Shown here one piece after another: positions 44,059 through 53,561 of a stretch of DNA of 64,000 bases. Within the stretch, counting starts at the first letter, position 1; every line of letters begins with the position of its first letter. Position numbers and translations under genes: made by a program. The notes beneath the pieces are model-generated. The model saw only the letters and a program-made list of their open reading frames with translations, was not told where the DNA came from and made no database searches. Source of the DNA: Nostoc sp. PCC 7107 (GTDB lineage: Bacteria; Cyanobacteriota; Cyanobacteriia; Cyanobacteriales; Nostocaceae); the NCBI RefSeq assembly GCF_000316625.1, contig NC_019676.1:2932501-2996500 (forward strand), in the 5' to 3' direction.

Positions 44059-46776
44059 TCATTTCTCATTAGTAACCTTTAACTTGGGATAAACAATGCG
44101 TTTATGGTGGAATTGCTGCCAAACTTCGACAAAAATTTGGGCAATTTGCGTCATTTCATCGCGTGTTAATCCAGATTCTTGTAGTTGATTGTCTTGCCAT
44201 CTGGCACGCAGAATATTATTGAGTGTAGTTAAAGCTTGTTCTGGTGTAACTTCTTTGAGCGATCGCAGTGCGGCTTCACAAGCATCTGCTAACATAACAA
44301 TTCCCGTTTCCCGTGACTGGGGAATTGGGCCGTCGTAGCGAAAATCCGCTTCATCTAATTTTATACTGGGGTCGGCTTGAGCTTGCTGTTGTGCTTGATG
44401 ATAAAAATAAGCAATCAGAATTGTACCCTGATGTTCGGGAATAAACGCTTGAATTGCAGTTGGCAACCAATGTTTACGTGCCATCACTAACCCTTCACTA
44501 ACGTGCTTTTTGATAATTTCGGCACTTTTCCAAGGGTTTTGAATTTCTGTTTCGTGTTTATTTGGCCCGCCCATTTGGTTTTCAATAAAACCTAAAGGAT
44601 CGTGCATTTTACCAATATCGTGGTATAAAGTCCCAGCCCTAACTAATTCAACATTACACCCCAATTTTTTCGCCGCGGCTTCGGCCAGAGTAGCTACAAA
44701 TAAGGTGTGTTGAAAGGTTCCTGGGGTTGCTGTGGCAAGTTTTTTTAATAAAGGGCGATTGGGGTTAGCTAATTCAGCCAACCGAATGGGAGTAACTAAA
44801 TCAAAGAGTTTTTCTAAATAGGGACTTACGCCCAAGGCGACGATACTCCAAGCTAAACCTGATAAAGTAAATAATCCGGCTGCTTGAAAGACCATGTACC
44901 AGCCTATACTAAATGCTCCACCAAAGAATAAACTCAAAATTAAGTAAAGGCCGCCTTGAGTTGCTGCAATAGCTACACCTAATATTGCTAATTCTTCCCG
45001 CGATCGCAATCTTTGGGCAATACAACTACCTAATATACTTCCAGTTGCACCAGCTACCAAGGCTATTTTACTAACTTCTAAACTTGTAGGGATGACTAGC
45101 AACAAAAGCCCAATAACTGTTGTACCCAAAATCGGGCTATAAAAACTCCCTAATAATAAACCAACGGCACTCCAGGTAGTATGAACTATCCCCATTGCGA
45201 TCGCGCCAGGTGTACTCAAAGTTAGTAGCAATATTAATAGGCGATCTCGTTGTCGTAATCGATGCTTGTTGTGCTTTTCTACCCACACAAAAATCCCGAT
45301 TGCACCTGTAATTATGACTGCTAACTTCGTCAACCCCAGCCAATTATTTTCCCGGCGAATTAATTTATACTCTTCTAATACATCAAACTGCCAATCAGTA
45401 ATTTTTTGTCCTTTACGGACAATTACCTCGCCTTGCTTCACATTTACGATTACAGGTAAAACTCCTTCCACTGCCTGTTGAGCCTGGATGCGAGTTTTTG
45501 CTTCATCTTTTTTTAAATTGGGTTTTAAGACTGTCAATAACAGCTTCGATGCTAAAACTTCAGCATCTTTTGGCACTAAATCTTGAATATGTATACTTAC
45601 TGCCTTTTGTAAAATCTGATCTGGTAGTCCTTCTGGAATACCTTGAGTCAAGATGCGATCAGCAATTTGGCGAATCTGTGTATATGTAGATGACCAATCA
45701 TCATCTGATAAATCTAAGATGACAGTTTCTTGATAAATTGTTTGTGGGTTAGCAGTTTCTAACTGTAAAAGTTGCGCCTTTGCTTGGATATATCGTTGGC
45801 GTACTTGAGATATTTGCTGCACCAATGACAGTAAGTTTTGTGCTGAGGTGGTGATTCGGTAAGCGTCTAACTCTCCTACTACTAGTTGGAAGTCTTTACT
45901 TTGAGTGATATTACTAGGTTTAGGTTGCTCAGAAGCTGGAGACTGGATGAGATTGAGAGAATTAGGTTCTTCAATCAGTGACTGGTTTTGCTCAATGGGT
46001 GAACCTGTTGCTGATGGAAATAAAGGAAGATATTTGGCAGAATTATGTCTTTGCCTAGTTTGATGTTTTGGTAAAAGCTCTAATTTCTGTTTACTCTGAT
46101 TTTCGATGGCTGCTAGTAGTGCTTTCCATTCGGAGTCAGAACAAGCACGTAAATATTGCTGGGTAGGTAAGGATAAAGCTGCGGTGTCCAAAAAAGGAAA
46201 AGACCCAGCAACAGAGCGAATTTCATTACCTTGGTCGAGAAGTTGTTGCAATTGTTGGTTAATCTTGGCGGTGGTCGAAGTATCGACCATCAACACTGAT
46301 GTAGAACTTTTACTAACAGCTTTACGTCTAGCTTCGGTTTGTTGTTTATTTTCAATACCGATAGAGTAGGGGGCTTTGAAAGTTTGTGGTGCGTAGGCTC
46401 CTATTTGCAGTTGGGGTTGGTTGTATAACTTATGACCTAGCACACCTGTCAGAGATGCAACTGCGATCGCCAAAACCACAGAAGAACGTTGTTCATGTAC
46501 CCAGCTTAAACCGACAGCAATCATTCCAGTCTGAGTTTTGATCGATTTTGCCATTGATCTGGATACCGTTGCTCGTTTATGTTGTTTGCTATGGTGGCTG
46601 AATTTGCACAAAAACAAAGGAAAATTATTGAGAATATTTGTTTGAGGTTGGCCGCAGCCCCTTTGGCTATTTTGACGTTTCTTAACTAGCCAACGCACTG
46701 AGTGACATCTAGCTGTAGAACGCCGCCAGTCAGTTAATTGCTGGGTTAAGGACTGAAAAAATGGCTGCTTTTTCAT
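44059..46776 (-). CDS. PgpH-like 7TM-HD phosphodiesterase
   Basis: A 905-residue membrane protein of the 7TMR-HD type, whose members hydrolyse cyclic di-AMP in Firmicutes (PgpH). A transmembrane helix near residue 100 is followed by a large extracytoplasmic 7TMR-HDED domain (about residues 120-460) with a Gln/Ser-rich insert, then six or seven helices (about 475-660), then a HD domain with HTLFVATLAE, the key GTLYHDIGKMHDP and later PEHQGT and TGIVMLADACEA. The first 75 residues are unusual basic sequence; an internal Met at about 75 may be an alternative start. Confidence 0.88.
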   Translation of the reverse strand: MKKQPFFQSLTQQLTDWRRSTARCHSVRWLVKKRQNSQRGCGQPQTNILNNFPLFLCKFSHHSKQHKRATVSRSMAKSIKTQTGMIAVGLSWVHEQRSSVVLAIAVASLTGVLGHKLYNQPQLQIGAYAPQTFKAPYSIGIENKQQTEARRKAVSKSSTSVLMVDTSTTAKINQQLQQLLDQGNEIRSVAGSFPFLDTAALSLPTQQYLRACSDSEWKALLAAIENQSKQKLELLPKHQTRQRHNSAKYLPLFPSATGSPIEQNQSLIEEPNSLNLIQSPASEQPKPSNITQSKDFQLVVGELDAYRITTSAQNLLSLVQQISQVRQRYIQAKAQLLQLETANPQTIYQETVILDLSDDDWSSTYTQIRQIADRILTQGIPEGLPDQILQKAVSIHIQDLVPKDAEVLASKLLLTVLKPNLKKDEAKTRIQAQQAVEGVLPVIVNVKQGEVIVRKGQKITDWQFDVLEEYKLIRRENNWLGLTKLAVIITGAIGIFVWVEKHNKHRLRQRDRLLILLLTLSTPGAIAMGIVHTTWSAVGLLLGSFYSPILGTTVIGLLLLVIPTSLEVSKIALVAGATGSILGSCIAQRLRSREELAILGVAIAATQGGLYLILSLFFGGAFSIGWYMVFQAAGLFTLSGLAWSIVALGVSPYLEKLFDLVTPIRLAELANPNRPLLKKLATATPGTFQHTLFVATLAEAAAKKLGCNVELVRAGTLYHDIGKMHDPLGFIENQMGGPNKHETEIQNPWKSAEIIKKHVSEGLVMARKHWLPTAIQAFIPEHQGTILIAYFYHQAQQQAQADPSIKLDEADFRYDGPIPQSRETGIVMLADACEAALRSLKEVTPEQALTTLNNILRARWQDNQLQESGLTRDEMTQIAQIFVEVWQQFHHKRIVYPKLKVTNEK

Positions 46777-46976
46777 TACCTTTGGCTGCTGACTTTAATA
46801 GGTCAGAACAAAATTTTTAATAAACATTTAAGCTTGAGTCGGAAGTATTTGACCAAGATAATTTGTAATATCTGCTTACAGAATCAGATGGAGGTAAAAA
46901 TTGAAATAAATTTAGAAAAACAATCAGTGTTAGTGTTGCTGGGATTGATTAGTAGTAATTACTGTTTGATGCTGGA

Positions 46977-47915
46977 TTAACGTGACCGAATAACTCGTGG
47001 CGCTGCAAAGACAGAAACAGAATTTTGTTTGTCAAGGATCATATATCCTTCTTGGGGGAGTTGTTTTGAATGTAGGGATAGATTATACACTCCTGACCAT
47101 ACAGCTAAAAGTGCATCGGTCAATTCTAACATTTGTGAATAATTTGCCAGTATCCCAGTAGAGTTATCGGTTGATAAGTGCAGAACTCCCCAATGAGGAG
47201 GAATTCCAGCTGTACTGTTGTAAGATCCAGATAAAGCACCTGCGATCGCACCGATAATTGGCGCAGGTAAAATTCTTAGTGAATTGTGATTTGCCCGCAA
47301 GACTGTCAAACGGAAGTCTTCTATGGTACTCAGAAAGCAGTAAAATGCTATGGCGATCGCACTGCTAGTTTTATCTTCTGTACTTAACTGTGCTTTGACT
47401 TTTTCTAAACCAGCATGTTTATTTAACAAATCATTAACTTGTAATAATTTTTTTGGTAATGCTGTTGGTGTTTCGCCAACAAAACTAATTATTTGAGGTA
47501 TGAGGGTTTGAGGATTTAATTTTTCGGTTAAAGATAGAGCGATTATATATCCTACGGCTAAGATACCATCTCGTATAACTGGGTCGTCTCCCCAAAGTTG
47601 ATACGTACATAACAACTGAGATCGTAATTTTAGTGGATTTTCATGAAAAAAAAGTGCCACTGGTAAAGTGGCTAAAATAATTTCTGAAATGATACTCTTA
47701 CTAAGATTTAAGTTAGGCAGTTCTTTTTGCTGACGCTGTTTCCAGTCATCTAAATCTAATTTGCCTAATGCGATGAGACTTTCAGTCCCCAGAAGCATTA
47801 ATTTGCCAATCTCAGAGAAAGCTTGAGGTGTTTGCTCTCCAGACTTGGCTAAATTTGCACCTAATAAAGCACCTAGTAAAGTACCTCTAAATCGACTGAA
47901 CAGTGAATAGCGCAT
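46977..47915 (-). CDS. ADP-ribosylglycohydrolase-like protein, probably inactive
   Basis: A 312-residue all-helical protein with the ADP-ribosylglycohydrolase frame: FRGTLLGALLGANLA at the start and IIGAIAGALSGSYNSTAGIP near the end. The acidic metal ligands expected in these motifs (GD near the N-terminus, a DTD-like triplet before the second) are not seen, so it may bind rather than hydrolyse. It is cyanobacterial in style. No neighbour hints at a role. Confidence 0.65.
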   Translation of the reverse strand: MRYSLFSRFRGTLLGALLGANLAKSGEQTPQAFSEIGKLMLLGTESLIALGKLDLDDWKQRQQKELPNLNLSKSIISEIILATLPVALFFHENPLKLRSQLLCTYQLWGDDPVIRDGILAVGYIIALSLTEKLNPQTLIPQIISFVGETPTALPKKLLQVNDLLNKHAGLEKVKAQLSTEDKTSSAIAIAFYCFLSTIEDFRLTVLRANHNSLRILPAPIIGAIAGALSGSYNSTAGIPPHWGVLHLSTDNSTGILANYSQMLELTDALLAVWSGVYNLSLHSKQLPQEGYMILDKQNSVSVFAAPRVIRSR

Positions 47916-48058
47916 ATTTTTGAAGTATGAAGTATGAAATCTGAAGTCTAAAATTTCAGCCTTAACAATTTATATAGCAACCGCCAAGCCAGTTAGGACA
48001 TTGTTGATTGCTTCAAGTCTTGCAACAACTGAATTTATACTCAGTATTCAGCACTTTG

Positions 48059-48517
48059 CTATACTTCATTTTTTTGCAAATGATGCACTAAAGCCTGTAA
48101 GCCTAACAGATAACTTTGTTCGCCAAAACCGCTGATTTGTCCAATAACGACAGGGGCTATATAAGAATGATGGCGAAAATCTTCTCGACGGTAAATATTG
48201 CTGAGGTGTACTTCAACTGTGGGTAAATTAACTGCTGCGATCGCATCCCGTAGTGCCAAACTTGTATGTGTATATGCTCCAGCATTAATCAAAATTCCCT
48301 GGTATTTACCCAAAGCTTCATGAATCGCATCTACCAAAGCTCCTTCATGATTAGACTGCATGGTAAAAACACTTGCTTGTAGCTGTGCCGCTTTTTCTTG
48401 CAATAAACGGTTCATTTCAGCCAAAGTTACAGCACCATAAATTCCTGGCTCTCGCTGTCCCAGCAAATTTAGGTTTGGCCCATGCAGTACCAAAATGCTT
48501 AAAGGTTGCACCCTCAA
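48059..48517 (-). CDS. aroQ: 3-dehydroquinate dehydratase, type II
   Basis: Type II dehydroquinase of the shikimate pathway. The 152-residue protein has [18 protein letters not shown] with catalytic Tyr, the [11 protein letters not shown] segment, the [10 protein letters not shown] motif and a final G-x-x-S-Y-L. Start is TTG at 48517 with AAGGGA about 8 nt upstream; GTG two codons later is an alternative. It begins 18 bp after a 45-aa ORF on the same strand. Confidence 0.95.
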   Translation of the reverse strand: MRVQPLSILVLHGPNLNLLGQREPGIYGAVTLAEMNRLLQEKAAQLQASVFTMQSNHEGALVDAIHEALGKYQGILINAGAYTHTSLALRDAIAAVNLPTVEVHLSNIYRREDFRHHSYIAPVVIGQISGFGEQSYLLGLQALVHHLQKNEV

Positions 48518-48535
48518 TTTTCAGTCCCTTCAAGT

Positions 48536-48673
48536 TTAACGACGACGGGAGCGTTCATTGACAGGAATCGGAATCAGTTCCGGTTCCGGTTCCGCTTCAG
48601 GCCCAAGCAGGGCTTCAATCAACTTGCGTGCCATCTCTTTCAGCTTTTCCAGTACCTTTTCTATATAGTCCAT
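48536..48673 (-). CDS. 45-aa small protein upstream of aroQ
   Basis: ATG at 48673 with AGGAG about 10 nt upstream, TAA at 48536. The peptide has an amphipathic Lys/Glu helix (MDYIEKVLEKLKEMARKLIE, then ALLGP), followed by a Pro/Glu tail (EAEPEPELIPIPV) and a terminal RSRRR. A good ribosome site, the biased composition and its position right before aroQ support a true gene. I recognise no function. Confidence 0.7.
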   Translation of the reverse strand: MDYIEKVLEKLKEMARKLIEALLGPEAEPEPELIPIPVNERSRRR

Positions 48674-48985
48674 GAACTGACCGCTCCTGAGTTACTACCT
48701 ATTGTAATTAAAAGCCATGCGGAAATTGGCTTTGTCTTACACGTTTTGCTGCTAAATTGGCTAATCCAGATTTTTGGATTACTGGCGTTAGCCATTTTGA
48801 AAATTTCCAGTTGTGATTTCCCTTACTTTTTAGAGTATCACATCAGCAACCTAATGAACTGCATTTAGCTAAGGATGGGTATGTCGTGGAAATAGTCAAG
48901 GTCATTAGTCAATGGTCAAGATTCATTTGTGATTAGTTATGATTTCTAGACTATGGACTATGTACTTTTGACTCTTGACTAATAA
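48674..48985. other. Spacer between small ORF and topA
   Basis: About 310 bases. From 48893 to 48985 it consists mainly of STRR-type heptamers (GTCATTAGTCAATGGTCAAG, TTTTGACTCTTGACTAATAA). The remaining part likely contains the promoter of the 45-aa ORF/aroQ unit. Confidence 0.45.
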
Positions 48986-51640
48986 CTAATTTGATGAGTC
49001 ATTCTTTTTTGCCGCAGTCTTGGATGACTTGGTGGTTGATTTAGCTCCTGAGCTAGTTGTTTTGCTGGTTTTGCGGGTAGATTTTTTAGATGATGAAGTT
49101 TTACTAACTAACAATTCCAGAGCTTTAGATAGTGTCATATCTTCCACCGACTGTCCTTCTGGCACACTCACGTTAGTTTTACCATGCTTAATGTAAGGGC
49201 CATAAGGGCCATCGTAGATATTCACAGGTGAATCGTCTTCTGGATGGTTTCCTAATTCCCGTAACGCGGCTTTGGATTTGCTGTTAGTAGAACTCCGGCC
49301 TTTTTTCGGTTCTGATAACAATTCCAATGCTCTTTCTAAAGAAACTGTTAAAACATTGTCCGCTGCTTTTAACGAGCGGTAGTCTTTGCCTTCTTTCCCT
49401 TGGTCGTGAACTATGTAAGGGCCATAGGGGCCGATACTAGCTTGAATTTTACCCCCAGTAGCTGGATGGGTTCCCAAGGCACGGGGAAGCGCTAAAAGAC
49501 CCACAGCTATTTCTAGAGTGACATTTTCTTTCGGCACGTTTTTGGGAATTGAGGCTTGCTTCGGTTTAGGATTTTCTTCTGTTTTGTCACCCAATTGGAC
49601 ATAAGGGCCGTAAGTACCAATTTTGATATAAATCGGCTCACCTGTTTCTGGGTGGCGACCAACTTCGTCAGGGCCAGTTGTTTTTTGCCGCAATAAGACT
49701 TCAACTTGTGCAGGGTCGAGGTCAGCAGGCGTTAAATCTTTAGGAATGGAGGCGGTGATGACACCTTCACCATTATCCATTTCGATATAAGGCCCATATT
49801 TGCCAATGCGGACTTTTGCTGCTAAATTTTCTAGTTCTACGGTTCTAGCTTTAGTCGCATCAATTTGACTTTTCTGTTCTCTAACTAGGGTTTCTAAACC
49901 TTTGTCACCTAGATAAAATTCTCGGAGGTAAGGTAGCCAGTTAACTTCTCCGTCAGCGATATCGTCTAAGGTTTGCTCCATTTTGGAGGTAAAGCTGGGG
50001 TCGACAATATCAGGAAAGTGTTTTTCTAGTAAGCTGGTGACGGCAAAGGCGGTGAAAGTGGGAATTAAGGCATTACTCACCAATTGGGCATAACCCTTAT
50101 CGATGATTGTGCCAATGATGCTGGCGTAGGTACTAGGACGACCAATACCTTCACTTTCTAAGGTTTTCACCAAAGTTGCTTCGCTGTATCTGGCTGGCGG
50201 CTGAGTTTCGTGATCAACTGCTTCCAGTTCTTTACAAGTTGGATGATCTCCGACTTTCAGGTTTGGCAAAATAATTTCTTGGTCTTCTAGTGCGGCTTCG
50301 GGGTCGTCAGAACCTTCGACGTAGGCGCGTAAATAACCAGGAAAATCAATGCGTTTACCAGAGGAACGAAAACCTGCATCCTCAACTTGCAACTGCACAG
50401 TAATTTGAGTTTGACGGGAGTCGGCCATTTGACAAGCGACGGTACGCTTCCAAATTAGATCATAGAGAGCCAGTTCTCGACCGCTTAAACCTGTTTCTTG
50501 GGGCGTGCGGAAGGTGCTACCTGCTGGGCGAATGGCTTCGTGGGCTTCTTGTGCGCCTTTAGATTTGGTGGTGTATTGCCGGGGTTGGGGGCTAAGATAT
50601 GCCTTACCGTAAAGCTTTTCTACACAATCACGGGCAGCTGCGATCGCCTGTTCTGACAAATGCACCGAGTCTGTACGCATATAGGTAATATACCCTTGTT
50701 CATACAAACTTTGAGCAGTCCGCATAGTGTCTCGTGCTGAAAGGCGTAGCTTGCGGTTTGACTCTTGTTGCAAGGTTGAAGTGGTGAACGGTGGCGAAGG
50801 TTTCCGGGTAACTGGGCGTTCTTCAATATCTGAGACATTCCAGGTTTTGCCTGTCAGTCTTTCTTTGAGGGCTACAGCTTCCGCTTCTTTCAGCAACACA
50901 ACATTGCGCCCTGCCGTAATTTGCCCGGTGTTGGGATCAAAATCGCTACCGTTCGCTACTTTCGTACCGCCCAAGGTGACTAACTGGGATGTAAACGGTG
51001 CTTTGCCCTGTTCTAAGTACGCTTTTAAATCCCAATATGTCCCTTCATGAAAGGCTCGGCGTTGGCGTTCTTTTTTCACCAATAACCTCACTGCTACCGA
51101 CTGTACACGCCCAGCAGATAATCCCCAGGCAATTTTTTCCCACAGCAAGGGAGAGAGTGTATAACCAACCAAACGATCCAAAATCCGCCGTGTTTCTTGG
51201 GCGCGGACTAACTGCTCATCAATATTGCGGCAGTTTTTCAAAGCTTTTTTAATCGCTTCTTGGGTGATTTCGTGAAACACCATCCGCTTGGTGGGAACTT
51301 TGGGCTTGAGCAGCTGGTATAAATGCCAACTGATGCTTTCTCCTTCGCGGTCTTCGTCAGTTGCCAAGATGAGTTCAGTTGCCTCTTTCAAGGCATCTTT
51401 CAGCTGGGTAACAATTTTCTTTTTGTCTTTGGGGACAACATACACCGGTTCAAAGTCTGCGTCTACATTTACCCCTAACTGCGCCCATTTTTCACCTTTG
51501 ATAGTGGTGGGGATTTCACTTGCTGACTGGGGTAGGTCACGGACATGACCCATAGATGCTTCTACCCGATAGTCCTTTGGCAGGTAGTTACGAATGGTAC
51601 GAGCTTTTGTGGGAGATTCGACGATGACGAGAGTTGACAT
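48986..51640 (-). CDS. topA: DNA topoisomerase I
   Basis: Type IA topoisomerase relaxing negative supercoils. The 884-residue protein has the Toprim motif LVIVESPTKA, the acidic LATDEDREGE, the active-site tyrosine Y320 in YITYMRTDS, and GRPSTYASII. The C-terminal half carries several repeats of the form IGxYGPYI/V (near GKYGPYIEMDNG, GTYGPYVQLGD, GPYGPYIVHD, GPYGPYIKHG), instead of zinc fingers, as usual in cyanobacteria, and ends in a Lys/Ser/Thr-rich tail. Confidence 0.96.
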   Translation of the reverse strand: MSTLVIVESPTKARTIRNYLPKDYRVEASMGHVRDLPQSASEIPTTIKGEKWAQLGVNVDADFEPVYVVPKDKKKIVTQLKDALKEATELILATDEDREGESISWHLYQLLKPKVPTKRMVFHEITQEAIKKALKNCRNIDEQLVRAQETRRILDRLVGYTLSPLLWEKIAWGLSAGRVQSVAVRLLVKKERQRRAFHEGTYWDLKAYLEQGKAPFTSQLVTLGGTKVANGSDFDPNTGQITAGRNVVLLKEAEAVALKERLTGKTWNVSDIEERPVTRKPSPPFTTSTLQQESNRKLRLSARDTMRTAQSLYEQGYITYMRTDSVHLSEQAIAAARDCVEKLYGKAYLSPQPRQYTTKSKGAQEAHEAIRPAGSTFRTPQETGLSGRELALYDLIWKRTVACQMADSRQTQITVQLQVEDAGFRSSGKRIDFPGYLRAYVEGSDDPEAALEDQEIILPNLKVGDHPTCKELEAVDHETQPPARYSEATLVKTLESEGIGRPSTYASIIGTIIDKGYAQLVSNALIPTFTAFAVTSLLEKHFPDIVDPSFTSKMEQTLDDIADGEVNWLPYLREFYLGDKGLETLVREQKSQIDATKARTVELENLAAKVRIGKYGPYIEMDNGEGVITASIPKDLTPADLDPAQVEVLLRQKTTGPDEVGRHPETGEPIYIKIGTYGPYVQLGDKTEENPKPKQASIPKNVPKENVTLEIAVGLLALPRALGTHPATGGKIQASIGPYGPYIVHDQGKEGKDYRSLKAADNVLTVSLERALELLSEPKKGRSSTNSKSKAALRELGNHPEDDSPVNIYDGPYGPYIKHGKTNVSVPEGQSVEDMTLSKALELLVSKTSSSKKSTRKTSKTTSSGAKSTTKSSKTAAKKNDSSN

Positions 51641-52114
51641 GGAAATTTTAAAAAAAAGATAGCTGTTAAGCTAAACAGTCAAGTTGGGGCAAGTTCTGCA
51701 AAATGTCAAGAGAAAATTTCGAGCTTGGAGGCTGTGATTTCATCCTTACACAAACTGCCTGTTAATGCGAAAATCGCCAAACTTCAGGTGCAGTCTTTCC
51801 TAAAGCATAGGATAAAGAAACGTTGGATCTGAATTTCCAACTATTTCAATCTTTAACTTATCTAGGGCAAATTGGCGACTATAGTTAGCAAAATACTGTC
51901 GAAGTGTACTAAGAAGTGTACTAATACGATACTTTTTATAGGTTTTAGGGGCTGGATATACACAAATAAGGTGAGAGTGGATTAATACTCAGTATCTTTT
52001 CTCGTAGGCATACTACTAACTCCCTCTAGAATTTTTGAGGTTGTGCCAAAATTAAATCAAAATTGCGATGAAAAACGAAGTAGTGTTCATTACTGTTTGC
52101 CGAGAGTTAAGACT
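51641..52114. other. Intergenic region between topA and the DUF6745 pair
   Basis: About 475 bases between divergent genes. A perfect tandem 12-mer, GAAGTGTACTAA twice (51901-51912, 51913-51924), is the only striking feature; GTAC is at its centre. It may be an operator. I see no reading frame. Confidence 0.4.
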
Positions 52115-52408
52115 ATGAAAGCGATTCGTCAAGGTGATGTTATTTTACTCCCTGTACAGCAAGTTGATGGGCAAAAACTACCTCATTTAACTTTGGCAGA
52201 AGGGGAAGTGACAGGACACAAGCATCGAATTAGTCAGGGACAGGCAGAACTATCGCAAAAGGATAGCACTCTCTATCTGTGCGTTTTGTCAGAAATAGCA
52301 TTGCTAACCCACGAAGAACATCAGGCGATTCCTATCCCCCAAGGTAACTGGTTAGTCAAAATTCAGCGTGAGTATGAACCAGAAGGTTGGCGATATGTCG
52401 CAGATTGA
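52115..52408 (+). CDS. Small protein paired with DUF6745, unknown function
   Basis: A 97-residue soluble protein from ATG 52115 (MKAIRQGDVILLPVQQVDG). It contains an apparent beta-rich pattern with the histidine-rich turn EGEVTGHKHRI and later LTHEEHQAIPIPQGNW. The GDV...LTHEEH...W layout looks conserved. It overlaps the next gene by 14 bp. Histidines might bind a metal, though this is not shown. Confidence 0.7.
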   Translation: MKAIRQGDVILLPVQQVDGQKLPHLTLAEGEVTGHKHRISQGQAELSQKDSTLYLCVLSEIALLTHEEHQAIPIPQGNWLVKIQREYEPEGWRYVAD

Positions 52409-53465
52409 AAAACTCACGCCTGAGCAAGAGGCTTTGATTCCAGTTTATCGAGAGAAGTGGCGACAAATTGCGCTTTCTACTGAAAGGATTGATAGAGAGA
52501 AAGCGGCTGAAGCTGTGAAAGCTGTTTATAAAATCATGGGCTTCGATAAGCCGCAGATTGTATTTTTTGATAGCCCTTATGCTGCTTTAAAAGAATTTAA
52601 CCAGCAATTACATAAGTCTCAATTCAATGAAACAGCTTACACAATCCAAGGGGAAATACTGACGGAAAAGAGAAATTACATACGCTCTCAAATCCTTAAC
52701 AAAGAACTGTCAATTTTTCTTATACAAGAATTTATTTCTAATCCATTAGATGATATCTTTGAAAGACTTAGTTGGATTATATTAAAAGAACTGCATCCAC
52801 ACTTTTATATTCTTGATGAAGAACTAGATATTGAGGCTTTTGATGTAAGTTACTTTGCACCAGAGTCTTGGGCTAATGTTGCTAGTTATATTGATTTTTG
52901 TATATCTGAGATAAATTGTGATTTATCTCAACAAAATTGGTTTGTGTTACAAAACCTAGTTAAAAATTGTGGTTGGATTTTTCCTGATGAGCATATAGCA
53001 ATTATATGCGATCGCCCGCTTCACATTCGCTTCGATAACGAAAATCGCCTTCACGCAGAAGGTGAACCAGCCATTGAATATGCTGATGGCTATAGCCTTT
53101 ACTCTTATCACGGTGTCACCTTACCTGAAAAATACGGTAGGATTCATCCACAGCAATGGCAAGCCCAATGGTTATTAACAGAAACCAATGCTGAACTGCG
53201 GCGCGTGTTGATTCAAGGTATAGGTTACAATCGCATTTGCCAAGATTTACAAGCTATTGAATTAGATAATTGGGCTGGTTATACTCTGTTAATAATTGAT
53301 AATGATTTTATTGATATTGAACCGATTTTGTTATTAAAAATGACTTGTCCAAGTACAGGTTTTATTCATGTTTTACGTGTTCCCCCAAATATGCTATCAG
53401 CCCGTGAAGCGATTCGCTGGATAAATTGGGGGCTTGAGCCAGATGATTTTATAATAGAAACTTGA
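52395..53465 (+). CDS. DUF6745-like protein
   Basis: A 356-residue protein. The ATG at 52395 lies in the 3' end of the preceding gene (14-bp overlap). It starts with a helical region (LTPEQEALIPVYREKWRQIA) and then DRPLHIRFDNENRLHAEGEPAIEYADGYSLYSYHGV, which matches the block I associate with DUF6745 proteins; the end reads CPSTGFIHVLRVPPNM followed by AREAIRWINWG. The function is unknown; the coupling with the upstream small gene is the main clue. Confidence 0.72.
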   Translation: MSQIEKLTPEQEALIPVYREKWRQIALSTERIDREKAAEAVKAVYKIMGFDKPQIVFFDSPYAALKEFNQQLHKSQFNETAYTIQGEILTEKRNYIRSQILNKELSIFLIQEFISNPLDDIFERLSWIILKELHPHFYILDEELDIEAFDVSYFAPESWANVASYIDFCISEINCDLSQQNWFVLQNLVKNCGWIFPDEHIAIICDRPLHIRFDNENRLHAEGEPAIEYADGYSLYSYHGVTLPEKYGRIHPQQWQAQWLLTETNAELRRVLIQGIGYNRICQDLQAIELDNWAGYTLLIIDNDFIDIEPILLLKMTCPSTGFIHVLRVPPNMLSAREAIRWINWGLEPDDFIIET

Positions 53466-53492
53466 AAGTAGTTATTTTATTCGTGAATATGC

Positions 53493-53525
53493 AGATTCCC
53501 GACTTCTTTAAGAAGTCGGGAATCT
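53493..53525. terminator. Perfect 16-bp palindrome after the DUF6745 gene
   Basis: AGATTCCCGACTTCTT (53493-53508) and AAGAAGTCGGGAATCT (53510-53525) are exact reverse complements around a single T. It sits 28 bases past the stop codon. The sequence is also typical of dispersed repeats in Nostoc-type genomes. Confidence 0.7.
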
Positions 53526-53561
53526 AAAGATGGGTAATTTTGTTTTTAATATTTATCAATC

